Of a stretch of DNA of 62,077 nt, positions 49,402 through 60,700 are shown one piece after another. The stretch is from Cacconaster sp045601245 (lineage in GTDB: Bacteria; Bacteroidota; Bacteroidia; Bacteroidales; UBA932). Under the pieces are notes generated by a model, which saw only the letters and a list, made by a program, of their open reading frames with translations, ran no database searches and was not told the origin of the DNA. The DNA lies in the NCBI GenBank assembly GCA_045601245.1, contig JAZRZH010000021.1, positions 1-62,077 on the forward strand, in the 5' to 3' direction. The position numbers and the translations under genes were made by a program. How positions within the stretch are numbered: the stretch's first letter is position 1; each line of letters opens with the position of its first letter.

Positions 49402-52400
49402 TTAAAATGTGATGTTTACGCCGAGGATGAATGAACGTGTAGCCGGAACGTCGACTGTACGGTAACCGTTGATTGGAACGTCAGGATCGACATCCGGAGT
49501 TGCAGACCAGATCATGAACGGATTGGTAGCCTTGGCATATACGCGGAGGCTCTCGATGGCGGTCTTGAACGGCTGGGTGTAGCCGATTGTGATTTCACGC
49601 ATACGGATGTTGTCAGTAGACTTGACAAGGCGTGAAGACCATCTGTCTGAGCGGTAAGGGTTGTTGTAGATTGGCTTTGGATACTTGGCGTCGGTGTTTT
49701 CCGGAGTCCAGTAGTCAGCGGCCTTTGCAAGCTGGTTGAATGAAGCCATACGCATACCGTCACTGCAGGTGAAGTATTCCATATAGTCGAACAGCTTGCC
49801 GCCGAACTGGTAGGAGATGAGGCAGGAGAGATCGAATCTCTTGTACCTGAGTGTATTGGTCATACCACCGATGATGTCAGGCATAGCCTTGCCGAGGATT
49901 GTCGCGCCAGCTTCTGAGTAGTAGTTGGTAACGCCCTTTGAATGATCTTCAGGGTCAATCCAGAATTCGCCGAGACCGGTTTCCTTGTTGACACCGATGT
50001 ATTCAGGGAGGAAGAACGTGTACATTGACTCACCTTCGCGGAGGAGGTAGAGACCGCCGTCACCGTCAGAGATGTCCTTTCCGTCAGGAAGTGAGATGAT
50101 CCTGTTCTGCTGCCAGGTGAAGTTGAAGTCAGTGGTCCAGCTGAAGTCTTTTGTCTTGATGTTCTCAGAGCTGATTTCAACTTCAACACCGTAGTTCTTG
50201 AGATTTCCGATGTTGGATGTGTAGCTTGAGAAACCGCTTACGATGGATGCAGGGCGGTCGAAGAGGAGAGAGCTGGTGTACTTGTTGTAGTACTCGACAT
50301 TGAACTGTACTCTATCATACATATTCCATTCGAAACCTACATTGAAGTTCTGTGACTTCTCCCAGCCGAGTTTGTTGTTTTCCGGAGAGCTCCAGTATAT
50401 TGCTGAATTTCCGGCGTAAGAATTACCGAGGGAGTAAAGACCCTTGTACTCGTAGTATCCGCCAGGGAGGTTACCGTTGGTACCGTAGGAAGCCTTGAGC
50501 TTGAAGTCGTTGAAGAGAGGGTTTCCTGACATGAATGCTTCGTTGCTGAGTCTCCAGGCTGCGGATACGGACCAGAAGTTAGCCCATCTTGAGTCAGCGC
50601 CGAGACGTGAAGAACCATCACGACGGAAAGATGCTGATGCGTAGTAGGTGTTGTTGTAGTTCCAGTTTGCGCTTCCGAGCCAGCTTTCCATTACTGAACG
50701 GAATCTTGCACCGCCTGCACTGTGTACTTCACCTACGCTGAGCGCTGTAAGCTTCGGAGTAGGAAAGTTGCTCGTTGAAGCATAGATATAATCGCTGTAG
50801 TGATCAGAGTATTCAAAACCGCCGAGAGCGGAGATGTTGTTCTTGCCGTATGATGCGTCGTAGTGGAGGATCGTAGAGTTTGTGAGGGTCTTGGCCTGGA
50901 AGTCAAATTCGTCCTTGAGACCGTTGTATGATCCACCATCCACTGAAGTCGGCCCCCACCACATATACTGGCGGCTGTCAGACCAGTCATATCCGAATGT
51001 GTTGACGAGATTCAGGAAATCAGCAAACTTGATTGTGAAGTCGATGTTGGATATGCTGCGGGTTGTTGTGGTGTTGTAGTATTCGTATGAATCCTTCTCG
51101 AATGCGAGGTGAGGGTTGTCCACGCCACCTGACCATGCCATATTTGTGTATTCGCCGTTCTCATCCTTTACTGGAGCGGTAGGGTCTTGCTGGAAGATGG
51201 AAGAAGTAGGTGAGGAGTTGCCCCAGCCCTGCTCCTGGTCGCTCTGGTCAGCATAACCGTCAGTGTTGTTGATAGAGAACATCTGGCGGAATGAGGTCTT
51301 GAACCAGTTGTTTACCTGATGGTCGACGTTGATACGGCCTGAGAAACGGTCAAAGCTTGAACCGAGGACTACACCTTCGTTCTTTGAGAAGCCGAGACCT
51401 GCGTAAACCTTGGTCTTGTCGGTACCGCCGGTGATTCCAACCTGATGATTGGTGGTCATCGCGTTGCGGAATACTTCGTTCTGCCACTTGGTGCTGGTAG
51501 CGCCTGTTCCATCATAGAAATAGCCTTGTTCCTGCATCATCTGAAGGGTCGTGCCGTCATATCCTTCACCCGCTGCTGCTGATTCGTAGCCATACTGCTG
51601 GTAATAACCGTCGTATGAATCAGCGACCCACTTCATGAATGTAGGACCGTCCATGATGTTGAATGCCTTCATATTGGCGAGCTGGGTCATACCGACTTCA
51701 CCGGTATAGCTGACAGTGGTCTTGCCTTCCTTACCCTTCTTGGTGGTGATGATGATGACACCGTTGGCTGCGCGGCTACCGTAGAGGGAAGCAGCGGCTG
51801 CGTCCTTGAGGACTGTCATGGTCTCAATATCATCAGGGTTGATGGTGTTGAGGAATGCGGTACTCTTGTAGCCGGCTGTGATATCACCTGTTGACGCAGG
51901 GTCGATAGCGACACCGTCGATTACATAGAGCGGCTGTGTTGAAGCTGAGATAGAGCTGATACCGCGGATCTGGATGTTCGCTGCGGAACCCGGATCACCG
52001 TTATCAGATGAGATGCGGACACCTGCAACCTTTCCGATGAGGCCCTTGTCTATGGACTCGTGGGAAACTTTTGCGATGTCTTCACCCTTGACCTGAGTGG
52101 CGGAACCTGTGAAGGCTGCCTTTGATGCAGTGCCGTATGCTACGACGATCACGTCGTCGAGATACTCTGCGTCAGGAACGAGGAGAATGTTGATCTGACC
52201 CTTGCCGTTCACTGCTGCTTCCTGTGTCGTGTAGCCGACATAGCTGAAGACCAGTGTTCCGTTGGCAGGGACGCTGATGGTGTACTCACCATTTCCATTC
52301 GTGGTGGTACCAGTCATTGTGCCTTTCAGCTGGATTGAAGCGTACGGAACGGCTTCACCAGTCTGGGAGTCACTGACAACACCCTTTACCTGGATGTTCT

Positions 52401-52464
52401 GCGCGAAAGCTACAGCAGAAACTGCAAGTAAAAGCGTTGTTACAAAAAGTCTGATGCTTTTCAT
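49402..52464 (-). CDS. SusC/RagA-family TonB-linked outer-membrane transporter
   Basis: 1020 aa. Signal peptide (AVSAVAFAQ, to about 21), carboxypeptidase-like domain (about 23-95, VKGVVSDSQTGEAVPYASI), TonB-dependent plug (about 110-245, VSHESIDKGLIGKVAGVRI, PLYVIDGVAID, LYGSRAANGVIIITTKKG) and a 22-stranded-type barrel ending FILGVNITF. It imports the ligand captured by the SusD partner using TonB energy. The 5' leader is about 70 nt and AT-rich, with TAAATTTG on the minus strand at 52544-52537. Confidence 0.96.
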   Translation of the reverse strand: MKSIRLFVTTLLLAVSAVAFAQNIQVKGVVSDSQTGEAVPYASIQLKGTMTGTTTNGNGEYTISVPANGTLVFSYVGYTTQEAAVNGKGQINILLVPDAEYLDDVIVVAYGTASKAAFTGSATQVKGEDIAKVSHESIDKGLIGKVAGVRISSDNGDPGSAANIQIRGISSISASTQPLYVIDGVAIDPASTGDITAGYKSTAFLNTINPDDIETMTVLKDAAAASLYGSRAANGVIIITTKKGKEGKTTVSYTGEVGMTQLANMKAFNIMDGPTFMKWVADSYDGYYQQYGYESAAAGEGYDGTTLQMMQEQGYFYDGTGATSTKWQNEVFRNAMTTNHQVGITGGTDKTKVYAGLGFSKNEGVVLGSSFDRFSGRINVDHQVNNWFKTSFRQMFSINNTDGYADQSDQEQGWGNSSPTSSIFQQDPTAPVKDENGEYTNMAWSGGVDNPHLAFEKDSYEYYNTTTTRSISNIDFTIKFADFLNLVNTFGYDWSDSRQYMWWGPTSVDGGSYNGLKDEFDFQAKTLTNSTILHYDASYGKNNISALGGFEYSDHYSDYIYASTSNFPTPKLTALSVGEVHSAGGARFRSVMESWLGSANWNYNNTYYASASFRRDGSSRLGADSRWANFWSVSAAWRLSNEAFMSGNPLFNDFKLKASYGTNGNLPGGYYEYKGLYSLGNSYAGNSAIYWSSPENNKLGWEKSQNFNVGFEWNMYDRVQFNVEYYNKYTSSLLFDRPASIVSGFSSYTSNIGNLKNYGVEVEISSENIKTKDFSWTTDFNFTWQQNRIISLPDGKDISDGDGGLYLLREGESMYTFFLPEYIGVNKETGLGEFWIDPEDHSKGVTNYYSEAGATILGKAMPDIIGGMTNTLRYKRFDLSCLISYQFGGKLFDYMEYFTCSDGMRMASFNQLAKAADYWTPENTDAKYPKPIYNNPYRSDRWSSRLVKSTDNIRMREITIGYTQPFKTAIESLRVYAKATNPFMIWSATPDVDPDVPINGYRTVDVPATRSFILGVNITF

Positions 52465-52536
52465 GAAAAAAATAGTTTTTGTTAAGAAAATTGGTTAAAA
52501 GTTAAATTTCTAGTTTTGTTCCCGTGTAAAAAGTTA

Positions 52537-52544
52537 CAAATTTA
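52537..52544 (-). promoter_or_regulatory. -7 box TAAATTTG of the susCD unit
   Basis: Plus-strand CAAATTTA. It lies 72 bp before the susC ATG in a strongly AT-rich intergenic region. No -33 TTTG at 19-21 bp. Confidence 0.4.
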
Positions 52545-52627
52545 TATTTATTATTTATTAAAAGCTGAATTATAAGTGCTTATGGTAAGCACCTCCGGTA
52601 ATATTGGTAGATTTGCAGTGTAAAATG

Positions 52628-53377
52628 TTAGAGCAGATTGAACTGTGCTCCAAGTTGAAGAAGGATATCCGACTCCCCGGAAGAAAGGAATTCGCGGTTC
52701 CCCTGTCCTTCGGTTTTTATGGGCCTGATATCCCCGAGGACTTTCGCTGTCTGTCGTGCGACAGCCGGAGCCGGATTGATGACCGTCACTGACGGTCCGG
52801 CGAGACTTTCGATGACAGGCTGAAGGAAAGGGTAGTGGGTGCAACCGAGGACAATGTGGTCTGCATTCTCTTCAAGCATAGGATCTATGCAGTTGTGGAT
52901 CAGCCGTTCTACTTCAGGTCCGTTCAGCATTCCCTTCTCGACCGTTTCGACGAGACCGAGACCAACTTGCTCGATGACTTTCACTGATCCGGAGAAGCGG
53001 TCGAGTGTGCTGTGGTACAGATCTCCCTTGAATGTCCCGGCCGTGGCCAGGACTCCGACCACTCCGCTCTTCGAGTGCAGCACAGCCGGTTTGATTGCCG
53101 GCTCCATTCCGATGAAAGGAATTCGGAATTTGCTTCGCAGATATGAGATTGAGGCCGCTGTGGCGGTGTTGCAGGCTACTACAATGATTTCCGCGCCTTT
53201 GCTTATGAGAATGTCCGATATTTCGGTTGCCCGACGGAGAATGAATTCGGGATCGCGCGGACCGTATGGGCAGAAAGCTCCGTCAGAGTAGTAGAGGAAA
53301 TCCTCTCCGCTCATAATGCTTTCAAGTTCCCTGAGAACTGAAAGCCCGCCTACGCCCGAATCATAAACTCCTATCAT
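52628..53377 (-). CDS. murI: Glutamate racemase
   Basis: 249 aa. IGVYDSGVGGLSVLREL (about 2-18) with the first Asp, VVACNTATAASISYLRSKF with catalytic Cys (about 71), and HIVLGCTHYPFLQPVI (about 175-190) with the second Cys and His. It makes D-glutamate for peptidoglycan. ATG 53377 fits the family start; the longer frame begins at a TTG. It follows the rpoC terminator on the same strand. Confidence 0.96.
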   Translation of the reverse strand: MIGVYDSGVGGLSVLRELESIMSGEDFLYYSDGAFCPYGPRDPEFILRRATEISDILISKGAEIIVVACNTATAASISYLRSKFRIPFIGMEPAIKPAVLHSKSGVVGVLATAGTFKGDLYHSTLDRFSGSVKVIEQVGLGLVETVEKGMLNGPEVERLIHNCIDPMLEENADHIVLGCTHYPFLQPVIESLAGPSVTVINPAPAVARQTAKVLGDIRPIKTEGQGNREFLSSGESDILLQLGAQFNLL

Positions 53378-53403
53378 ATCCTGATACAAAAATACAAAAA
53401 AAT

Positions 53404-53429
53404 AAGGGCCCGTATTACTGCGGGCCCTT
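53404..53429 (-). terminator. Intrinsic terminator after rpoC
   Basis: AAGGGCCCG (53404-53412) and CGGGCCCTT (53421-53429), 8-nt loop; on the minus strand TATTTTTTTGTATTTTT follows. It separates the ribosomal-polymerase operon from murI, 22 bp after the rpoC stop. Confidence 0.9.
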
Positions 53430-53451
53430 GAATTGATTCTATAGTATCGTA

Positions 53452-56400
53452 CTATTTGTCAGTATCACTGGCCGCTCTCTTCGCCATAAGGGCCTTATAG
53501 TCATCAAGCGATGCAACGATAAGGTTGTCGAAGTCGCGCTGACCTGTACCGGCCGGGATAAGGTGACCGCAGATGACATTCTCCTTGAGGCCTTCGAGTG
53601 TATCGATCTTGCCACGGATAGCTGCTTCGCTGAGCACCTTGGTGGTTTCCTGGAATGATGCTGCGGAGATGAAGCTGCTGGTCTTCAATGCGGCGCGGGT
53701 GATTCCCTGAAGCACCTGATTGGATGTTGCAGGAACGGCTTCGCGAGCTACTACAGGCTTGAGGTCCTGACGCTTGAGCATCGAGTTCTCGTCGCGGAGT
53801 CTGCGGACTGTGACAATCTGGCCCGGATGGAGTGACTTGCTGTCACCGGCGTTGGTAACAACCATCTTGTCGAAGATAGTGTCATTTTCATCCATGAATT
53901 CCCACTTGTCAACCAGCTGCTCGGCGAGGAATCTGGTATCGCCCGGATCTACGATTTCGACCTTGCGCATCATCTGGCGTACGATGATTTCGAAGTGCTT
54001 GTCGTTGATCTTCACACCCTGCATACGGTACACTGCCTGAATCTCGTTGACGATGTACTCCTGAACCTTTACAGGACCCTGGATAGCAAGGATATTGGTA
54101 GGGGAGACTGCACCGTCGGACAGAGGCATACCGGCCCTGACGTAGTCGTTCTCCTGAACGAGAATCTGCTTAGACAGAGGTACGAGGTAGCTCTTGGTCT
54201 CGCCGTTCTTGTTCTTGACGATGATCTCGCGGTTACCACGGCGTGTGCTTCCCATTATGACCTCACCGTTGATTTCAGAAACGATTGCAGGGTTGGATGG
54301 GTTGCGGGCCTCGAAGAGTTCCGTTACGCGTGGCAGACCACCGGTGATATCGCCCGACTTGCCGACAGCGCGAGGAATCTTGAGGATGATGTCTCCGACG
54401 TGTATTTCCTGACCGTTGTCCACCATGATGTGAGCGCCCACAGGAAGGTTATACTGTTTGAGTTCCTTACCGTTTGCGTCAAGGATCTTGATGTTCGGGT
54501 TCTTGGATTTGTCACGTGATTCGATGATCACCTTCTCGCGGTGTACTGAGAATTCGTCTTCAGCCTCCTCGCGGAATGTTACGCCGTCGATGAGGTTGTC
54601 GTATTCTACCTTACCTGATATTTCGGTGATTGTCACTGCGTTATATGCGTCCCAAGTGCAGATTCGGTCACCCTTTACGACATTGGCCTTGTCTTCCTTG
54701 AAGATTTCGGCACCGTAAGGGATGTTGTACTGTGCGAGGGTGATCTCAGTTACAGGATGTACGATCTTGAGTTCGGTTGCGCGGCTGACTACGATGTAGT
54801 GGTCGCCCTTATCATCGCTCTTGACGATGGTTCTGAGGTCTTCGAATTCGAGACGTCCTTCGTACTTGGATACGATTTCACTCTCGGATGCGACGTTGGA
54901 TGCGGTACCACCGACGTGGAATGTACGGAGGGTAAGCTGTGTACCAGGCTCTCCGATGGACTGTGCCGCGATGACACCGACGACTTCGCCCTTCTCCACA
55001 AGCCTGCCAGTAGCGAGGTTACGGCCGTAGCACTTAGCGCAAACGCCCTTGCGGGATTCGCAGGTAAGTACCGAGCGGATTTCAACCTGCTCGATAGGGA
55101 GGGACTCGATGAGGTCGGCGATGTTTTCGGTAATCATTTCACCAGCCTTGATGATGAGATCACCAGTGAGTGGATTATAGATATCGTGTACTGATGTACG
55201 GCCGAGGATTCTCTCACCAAGGGATTCGACTACTTCATCCTTATCTTTGATAGCGGTTGCAATGAGGCCTCTGAGAGTACCGCAGTCCACTTCATTGATG
55301 ATCACATCGTGTGATACATCGACGAGACGACGGGTCAGGTAACCTGCATCCGCAGTCTTGAGGGCGGTATCGGCAAGACCCTTGCGGGCACCGTGGGTGG
55401 AGATGAAGTACTCGAGGACGCTCAGACCTTCCTTGAAGTTGGCGAGAATAGGGTTCTCGATGATGTCCGCACCTGTGGAACCGGACTTCTGCGGCTTCGC
55501 CATCAGACCTCGCATACCGCAGAGCTGACGGATCTGCTCCTTGGAACCACGGGCACCGGAGTCAAGCATCATATATACAGGGTTGAATCCCTGATGGTCT
55601 GATGCAATCTGCTTCTCCACAATTTTGGTGAGTTCGTTGTTGGTCTTTGACCATACGTCGATAACCTTGTTGTATCGCTCGTTGTTGGTGATAAGACCCA
55701 TATCGAAGCTTTCCTGAATGCTGTCGACCTCTTCATATCCCTTCTGGATGAGATCGGACTTCTGATCAGGGACTATGACGTCACCAAGGTTGAATGACAG
55801 ACCACCCTTGAACGCCATCTTGTAACCGAGGTTCTTGATGTCATCGAGGAACTGTGATGTGCGTGCTACACCGGTGTGCTTGAGCACGTCGCCGATAATG
55901 TCGCGGAGGTTTTTCTTCTTGAGGAGGGTGTTGATGTATTCTACTTCGTCAGGAACCACCTGGTTGAAGATTACTCGACCTGTTGTGGTCTCAACAAGGT
56001 GATATCCCTTGCTGAGGTCGCACTTGTCGACCGGCATACGGACCTTTACCTTTGCCTGGAGAGAGACGCGCTTCTCATTGTATGCAATGATAGCCTCTTC
56101 AGCTCCGTAGAATACGAGACCTTCACCGAGGGCGCCTTCCTTCTCCTTTGTAATATAATAGAGACCGAGGACCATATCCTGGGAAGGCACGGTGATTGGC
56201 GCTCCGTTGGCAGGGTTGAGGATGTTGTGCGAACCGAGCATGAGGAGCTGAGCCTCGAGCACGGCTGCATTGCCCAGTGGCAAATGAACCGCCATCTGGT
56301 CACCATCGAAGTCGGCGTTGAATGCCGTACATGCGAGAGGGTGGAGCTGGATGGCCTTGCCTTCGATCATCTTAGGCTGGAATGCCTGGATACCGAGGCG

Positions 56401-57726
56401 GTGGAGGGTAGGTGCACGGTTGAGGAGCACAGGATGACCCTTCATCACGTTTTCAAGGATATCCCAGATTACCGGATCCTTGCGGTCAACAATCTTCTTC
56501 GCGCTCTTTACTGTCTTCACGATGCCGCGCTCGATGAGCTTGCGGATGATGAACGGCTTGTAGAGCTCAGCTGCCATATATTTAGGTAGACCGCACTCGT
56601 GCATCTTGAGTTCAGGACCGACGACGATGACTGAACGTGCAGAGTAGTCTACACGCTTACCGAGGAGGTTCTGGCGGAAGCGGCCCTGCTTACCCTTGAG
56701 GTTGTCGGACAGGGACTTGAGTGTACGGTTGGTTTCTGACTTGACCGCATTCGACTTGCGGGAGTTGTCAAACAGAGAGTCGACGGCTTCCTGGAGCATA
56801 CGCTTCTCGTTGCGGAGAATGACTTCCGGAGCCTTGATTTCAATGAGTCTCTTGAGTCGGTTGTTGCGGATGATGACGCGGCGATAGAGGTCGTTTACGT
56901 CGGATGTCGCAAATCGGCCGCCATCCAGAGGTACGAGAGGACGGAGATCCGGCGGAATGACAGGAATGACCTTCATGATCATCCATTCCGGACGGTTGAT
57001 GTCCCGTGACTCCCTGAATGCTTCGATTACACTCAGGCGCTTGAGGGCCTCGGCCCTGCGCTGTTGTGAAGAATCGTTCTTGCTCTTGTCGCGGAGTTCG
57101 TATGAAAGGGTGTCGAGGTCGATGACCTTGAGCATTTCGTAGATGGCTTCAGCGCCCATCCCGGCGATGAACTTCTCAGGATCGTCGTCTGCGAGAGCCT
57201 GATTATCCTTAGGAAGATTTTCGATTACCTGGAGATATTCCTCCTCTGAAAGCAGGTCCATATCCTTGATGCCCTGTTCGGATGCAGCTCCGGCTTTCAT
57301 TACGATATATTTCTCGTAATAGATGATTGCCTCGAGCTTCTTTGAAGGGATTCCCAGGAGGTAGCCTATCTTATTAGGTGTAGAACGGAAATACCATATA
57401 TGAGCGACAGGTACGGTAAGGGTGATGTGACCCATACGCTCGCGACGGACTTTCTTTTCGGTGACTTCCACGCCGCAACGGTCGCAGATGATGCCGCGGT
57501 AACGGATTCTCTTGTACTTTCCGCAGTGGCACTCATAGTCTTTTGAAGGTCCGAAAATTCTCTCGCAGAAGAGGCCGTCACGCTCCGGCTTGTAGGTGCG
57601 GTAGTTGACGGTTTCCGGCTTGAGAACCTCTCCTGAGGAGCGTTCGAGAATCTCCTCAGGTGAAGCAAGGCCTATCGATATGCGGTTGAAATTTGTTTTA
57701 ACCTTGGTATCTTTCTTTAAAGGCAT
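53452..57726 (-). CDS. rpoC: RNA polymerase beta-prime subunit
   Basis: 1424 aa. N-terminal zinc ribbon (CHCGKYKRIRYRGIICDRC, about 66-84), the active-site loop NADFDGDQMAVHLPL (about 461-475) with the three Asp that bind Mg, and the second zinc site CESRKGVCAKC (about 883-893). The trigger-loop and bridge-helix region follows (GLMAKPQKSGS, PILANFKEGLSVLEYF, STHGARKGLADTALKTADAGYLTRRL in part). Nothing unusual. Thirty-three bp from rpoB, co-transcribed. Confidence 0.98.
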   Translation of the reverse strand: MPLKKDTKVKTNFNRISIGLASPEEILERSSGEVLKPETVNYRTYKPERDGLFCERIFGPSKDYECHCGKYKRIRYRGIICDRCGVEVTEKKVRRERMGHITLTVPVAHIWYFRSTPNKIGYLLGIPSKKLEAIIYYEKYIVMKAGAASEQGIKDMDLLSEEEYLQVIENLPKDNQALADDDPEKFIAGMGAEAIYEMLKVIDLDTLSYELRDKSKNDSSQQRRAEALKRLSVIEAFRESRDINRPEWMIMKVIPVIPPDLRPLVPLDGGRFATSDVNDLYRRVIIRNNRLKRLIEIKAPEVILRNEKRMLQEAVDSLFDNSRKSNAVKSETNRTLKSLSDNLKGKQGRFRQNLLGKRVDYSARSVIVVGPELKMHECGLPKYMAAELYKPFIIRKLIERGIVKTVKSAKKIVDRKDPVIWDILENVMKGHPVLLNRAPTLHRLGIQAFQPKMIEGKAIQLHPLACTAFNADFDGDQMAVHLPLGNAAVLEAQLLMLGSHNILNPANGAPITVPSQDMVLGLYYITKEKEGALGEGLVFYGAEEAIIAYNEKRVSLQAKVKVRMPVDKCDLSKGYHLVETTTGRVIFNQVVPDEVEYINTLLKKKNLRDIIGDVLKHTGVARTSQFLDDIKNLGYKMAFKGGLSFNLGDVIVPDQKSDLIQKGYEEVDSIQESFDMGLITNNERYNKVIDVWSKTNNELTKIVEKQIASDHQGFNPVYMMLDSGARGSKEQIRQLCGMRGLMAKPQKSGSTGADIIENPILANFKEGLSVLEYFISTHGARKGLADTALKTADAGYLTRRLVDVSHDVIINEVDCGTLRGLIATAIKDKDEVVESLGERILGRTSVHDIYNPLTGDLIIKAGEMITENIADLIESLPIEQVEIRSVLTCESRKGVCAKCYGRNLATGRLVEKGEVVGVIAAQSIGEPGTQLTLRTFHVGGTASNVASESEIVSKYEGRLEFEDLRTIVKSDDKGDHYIVVSRATELKIVHPVTEITLAQYNIPYGAEIFKEDKANVVKGDRICTWDAYNAVTITEISGKVEYDNLIDGVTFREEAEDEFSVHREKVIIESRDKSKNPNIKILDANGKELKQYNLPVGAHIMVDNGQEIHVGDIILKIPRAVGKSGDITGGLPRVTELFEARNPSNPAIVSEINGEVIMGSTRRGNREIIVKNKNGETKSYLVPLSKQILVQENDYVRAGMPLSDGAVSPTNILAIQGPVKVQEYIVNEIQAVYRMQGVKINDKHFEIIVRQMMRKVEIVDPGDTRFLAEQLVDKWEFMDENDTIFDKMVVTNAGDSKSLHPGQIVTVRRLRDENSMLKRQDLKPVVAREAVPATSNQVLQGITRAALKTSSFISAASFQETTKVLSEAAIRGKIDTLEGLKENVICGHLIPAGTGQRDFDNLIVASLDDYKALMAKRAASDTDK

Positions 57727-57759
57727 ATGTTGTAAATTTTAATATCCGACAAACATTAA

Positions 57760-60700
57760 TTAATCCATCTTGATGCTGAGTCCGAGACCGCGGAGTTCGT
57801 GGAGAAGCACGTTGAGGGATTCTGGGATGCCAGGTACAGGCATCGGATCGCCCTTGACAATCGCTTCATACGCACGGGCGCGACCCGTGACGTCATCAGA
57901 CTTGATGGTCAGGATTTCCTGCAGGATATTGGATGCGCCGAATGCTTCGAGTGCCCAAACCTCCATTTCACCGAAACGCTGTCCACCGAACTGGGCCTTT
58001 CCGCCGAGAGGCTGCTGGGTGATGAGAGAGTAAGGACCGATCGAGCGGGCGTGCATCTTGTCGTCAACCATATGGCCGAGCTTGATCATATAAATCACGC
58101 CGACTGTCGCAGGCTGGTCGAAGAGCTCACCTGTGCCACCGTCGCGGAGGAAGGTGCGGCCATATCGTGGCAGACCTGCCTTGTCAGTGTATTCGCAGAT
58201 GTTGTCGAGGCTCGCACCATCGAAGATAGGGGTGGCGAACTTGAGTCCGAGTTCCTTGCCGGCCCATCCGAGGACTGTCTCGTAAATCTGACCGAGGTTC
58301 ATTCGGGAAGGCACGCCGAGAGGGTTGAGGACAATATCCACAGGTGTACCGTCCTCGAGGAACGGCATATCTTCGTCGCGTACGACCTTGGCTACGATAC
58401 CCTTGTTTCCGTGGCGTCCAGCCATCTTGTCACCGACTCTGATCTTACGCTTCTTTGCAACGTAAACCTTCGCAAGCTGCATGATGCCTGAAGGAAGTTC
58501 ATCACCGATGGTAAGGCTGTAGTTGATACGCTTGTATTCGGCGTCGTATTCCTTATATGCGAGGAGGTAGTTGTTTATGAGCTTCTTGATCATGTCGTTG
58601 GTCTTCTTGTCAGAAGTCCACTTGACAGGATTAATATTGTTGTAATCGATTCCGGCGAGGAGCTCGCGGCTGAAATTTGAACCCTTAGGGAGGATTTCGA
58701 CTCCGTAGAGGTCACCGATTCCGGCGCTCTTCTTGCCTTCAACCAATACGCACATCTTGTCGAGGAAGAGTTCCTTGAGGTCGTTTGCCTTCTTGTCGAA
58801 GTTGTCCTTCGCCTCCTGAAGCTGATCCTTTGCCTTCTGTTTGCCTTTCTTGGTGTTGTCCTTGGTGACCTTTGAGAAGAGGCGGGTGCCGATGATGGTA
58901 CCTGAAAGTGAAGGTGAAGCCTTGAGGGATGCGTCCTTGACGTCTCCTGCCTTGTCGCCGAAGATGGCGCGGAGGAGTTTCTCTTCAGGAGAAGGATCGC
59001 TTTCGCCCTTAGGCGTGATCTTACCGATCATGATATCGCCAGGTTCTACGCTGGCACCGACGCGGATGATACCGTTTTCGTCGAGGTCCTTTGTAGCTTC
59101 TTCGCTTACGTTAGGAATATCGGAGGTGAGTTCCTCCATACCGCGCTTGGTGTCACGGACTTCCATAATGTATTCGTCAACGTGTACTGACGTGAGGATA
59201 TCCTCGCGGATCATCCTTTCGGAGAGAACGATGGCATCCTCGAAGTTGTAACCCTTCCAAGGCATGAACGCTACCTTGAGGTTGCGTCCGAGAGCAAGCT
59301 CTCCGTCCTGTGTGGCGTAGCCTTCGGTGAGAATCTGTCCCTCCACGACCTTGTCGCCCTTGCGGACGATAGGGATGAGGCGGATGGATGTGCTCTGGTT
59401 GGTTTTTCTCCACTGAGGGAGGTTATATACAGTCACATCCGGTGCAAAGCTTACGAATTTCTCTGCATCGGTGCGGTCATATTTGATATGAATCTGTGTT
59501 GCATCAACGAATACGACTTCACCCTTGCGCTCTGCGACGATCTGGGTGCGGGAGTCGCGTGCTACAGGACCTTCGAGGCCGGTACCAACGATAGGTGCCT
59601 CAGGCTTGATGATAGGTACTGCCTGACGCATCATGTTGGATCCCATCAACGCACGGTTGGCGTCATCATGTTCGAGGAATGGAATGAGTGATGCCGCAAT
59701 GGATGCAATCTGGTTAGGAGCGACATCGACCAGGTCGACGGATTCCTTGCTGAGGACAGGGAAATCGGCCTCGAGGCGGCATTTGATACGCTCGTCGAGA
59801 ATATCTCCGTTGTCATCGAGTTTGATGCTTGCTTGAGCCACGATCTTGCTCTCCTCCTCTTCAGCGCTGAGGAATACAAGGCCTTCCGGTGAAAGGTTAA
59901 CCTTTCCGTTCTCGACCTTGCGGTATGGAGTCTCAATGAATCCGAGATCGTTGATCTTTGCGTAGACGCAAAGTGACGAAATCAGACCGATGTTAGGACC
60001 TTCAGGTGTCTCGATAGGGCAGAGTCGGCCGTAGTGTGTATAGTGTACGTCTCGTACCTCGAATCCTGCACGGTCTCTTGAAAGACCTCCAGGGCCGAGT
60101 GCGGAGAGACGGCGCTTGTGTGTCATTTCAGCCAGCGGGTTGGTCTGGTCCATAAACTGGGACAACTGACTGGTTGCGAAGAATGAATTGATGACCGATG
60201 AGAGGGTCTTTGCGTTGATCAGGTCAGAAGGGGTGAAGACTTCGTTGTCGCGGACGTTCATCCTTTCGCGGATGGTGCGTGCCATGCGGGCGAGGCCCAC
60301 GCTGAACTGATTTGCAAGCTGCTCACCGACGGTGCGGATGCGGCGGTTGCTCAAGTGGTCGATATCATCCACTGTAGCCTTGGAGTTGATGAGCTGGACA
60401 AGGTACTTGATGATTTCGATGATGTCCTCGCGGGTGAGGACCCTGACATCCTGCGGTGTGGTGAGACCGAGCTTCTTATTGAGGCGGTAGCGGCCCACTT
60501 CGCCGAGGTCATATCTCTTGTCGGAGAAGAAAAGCTTGTCGATGACATCGCGCGCTGTTGCCTCATCAGGCGGTTCTGAATTGCGCAACTGTCTGTAGGT
60601 GTAGTAAATGGCTTCCTTTTCCGAGTTGCAGGTATCTTTCTGCAATGTATTGTGGATGATGGCATAATCAGATGAGGCTGCATCGTCCTTATGGATGAGT

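Noticed and set aside
55876..56589. 237-codon plus-strand frame inside rpoC
   Set aside because: Antisense to the catalytic core of rpoC; acidic low-pattern sequence with no domain.
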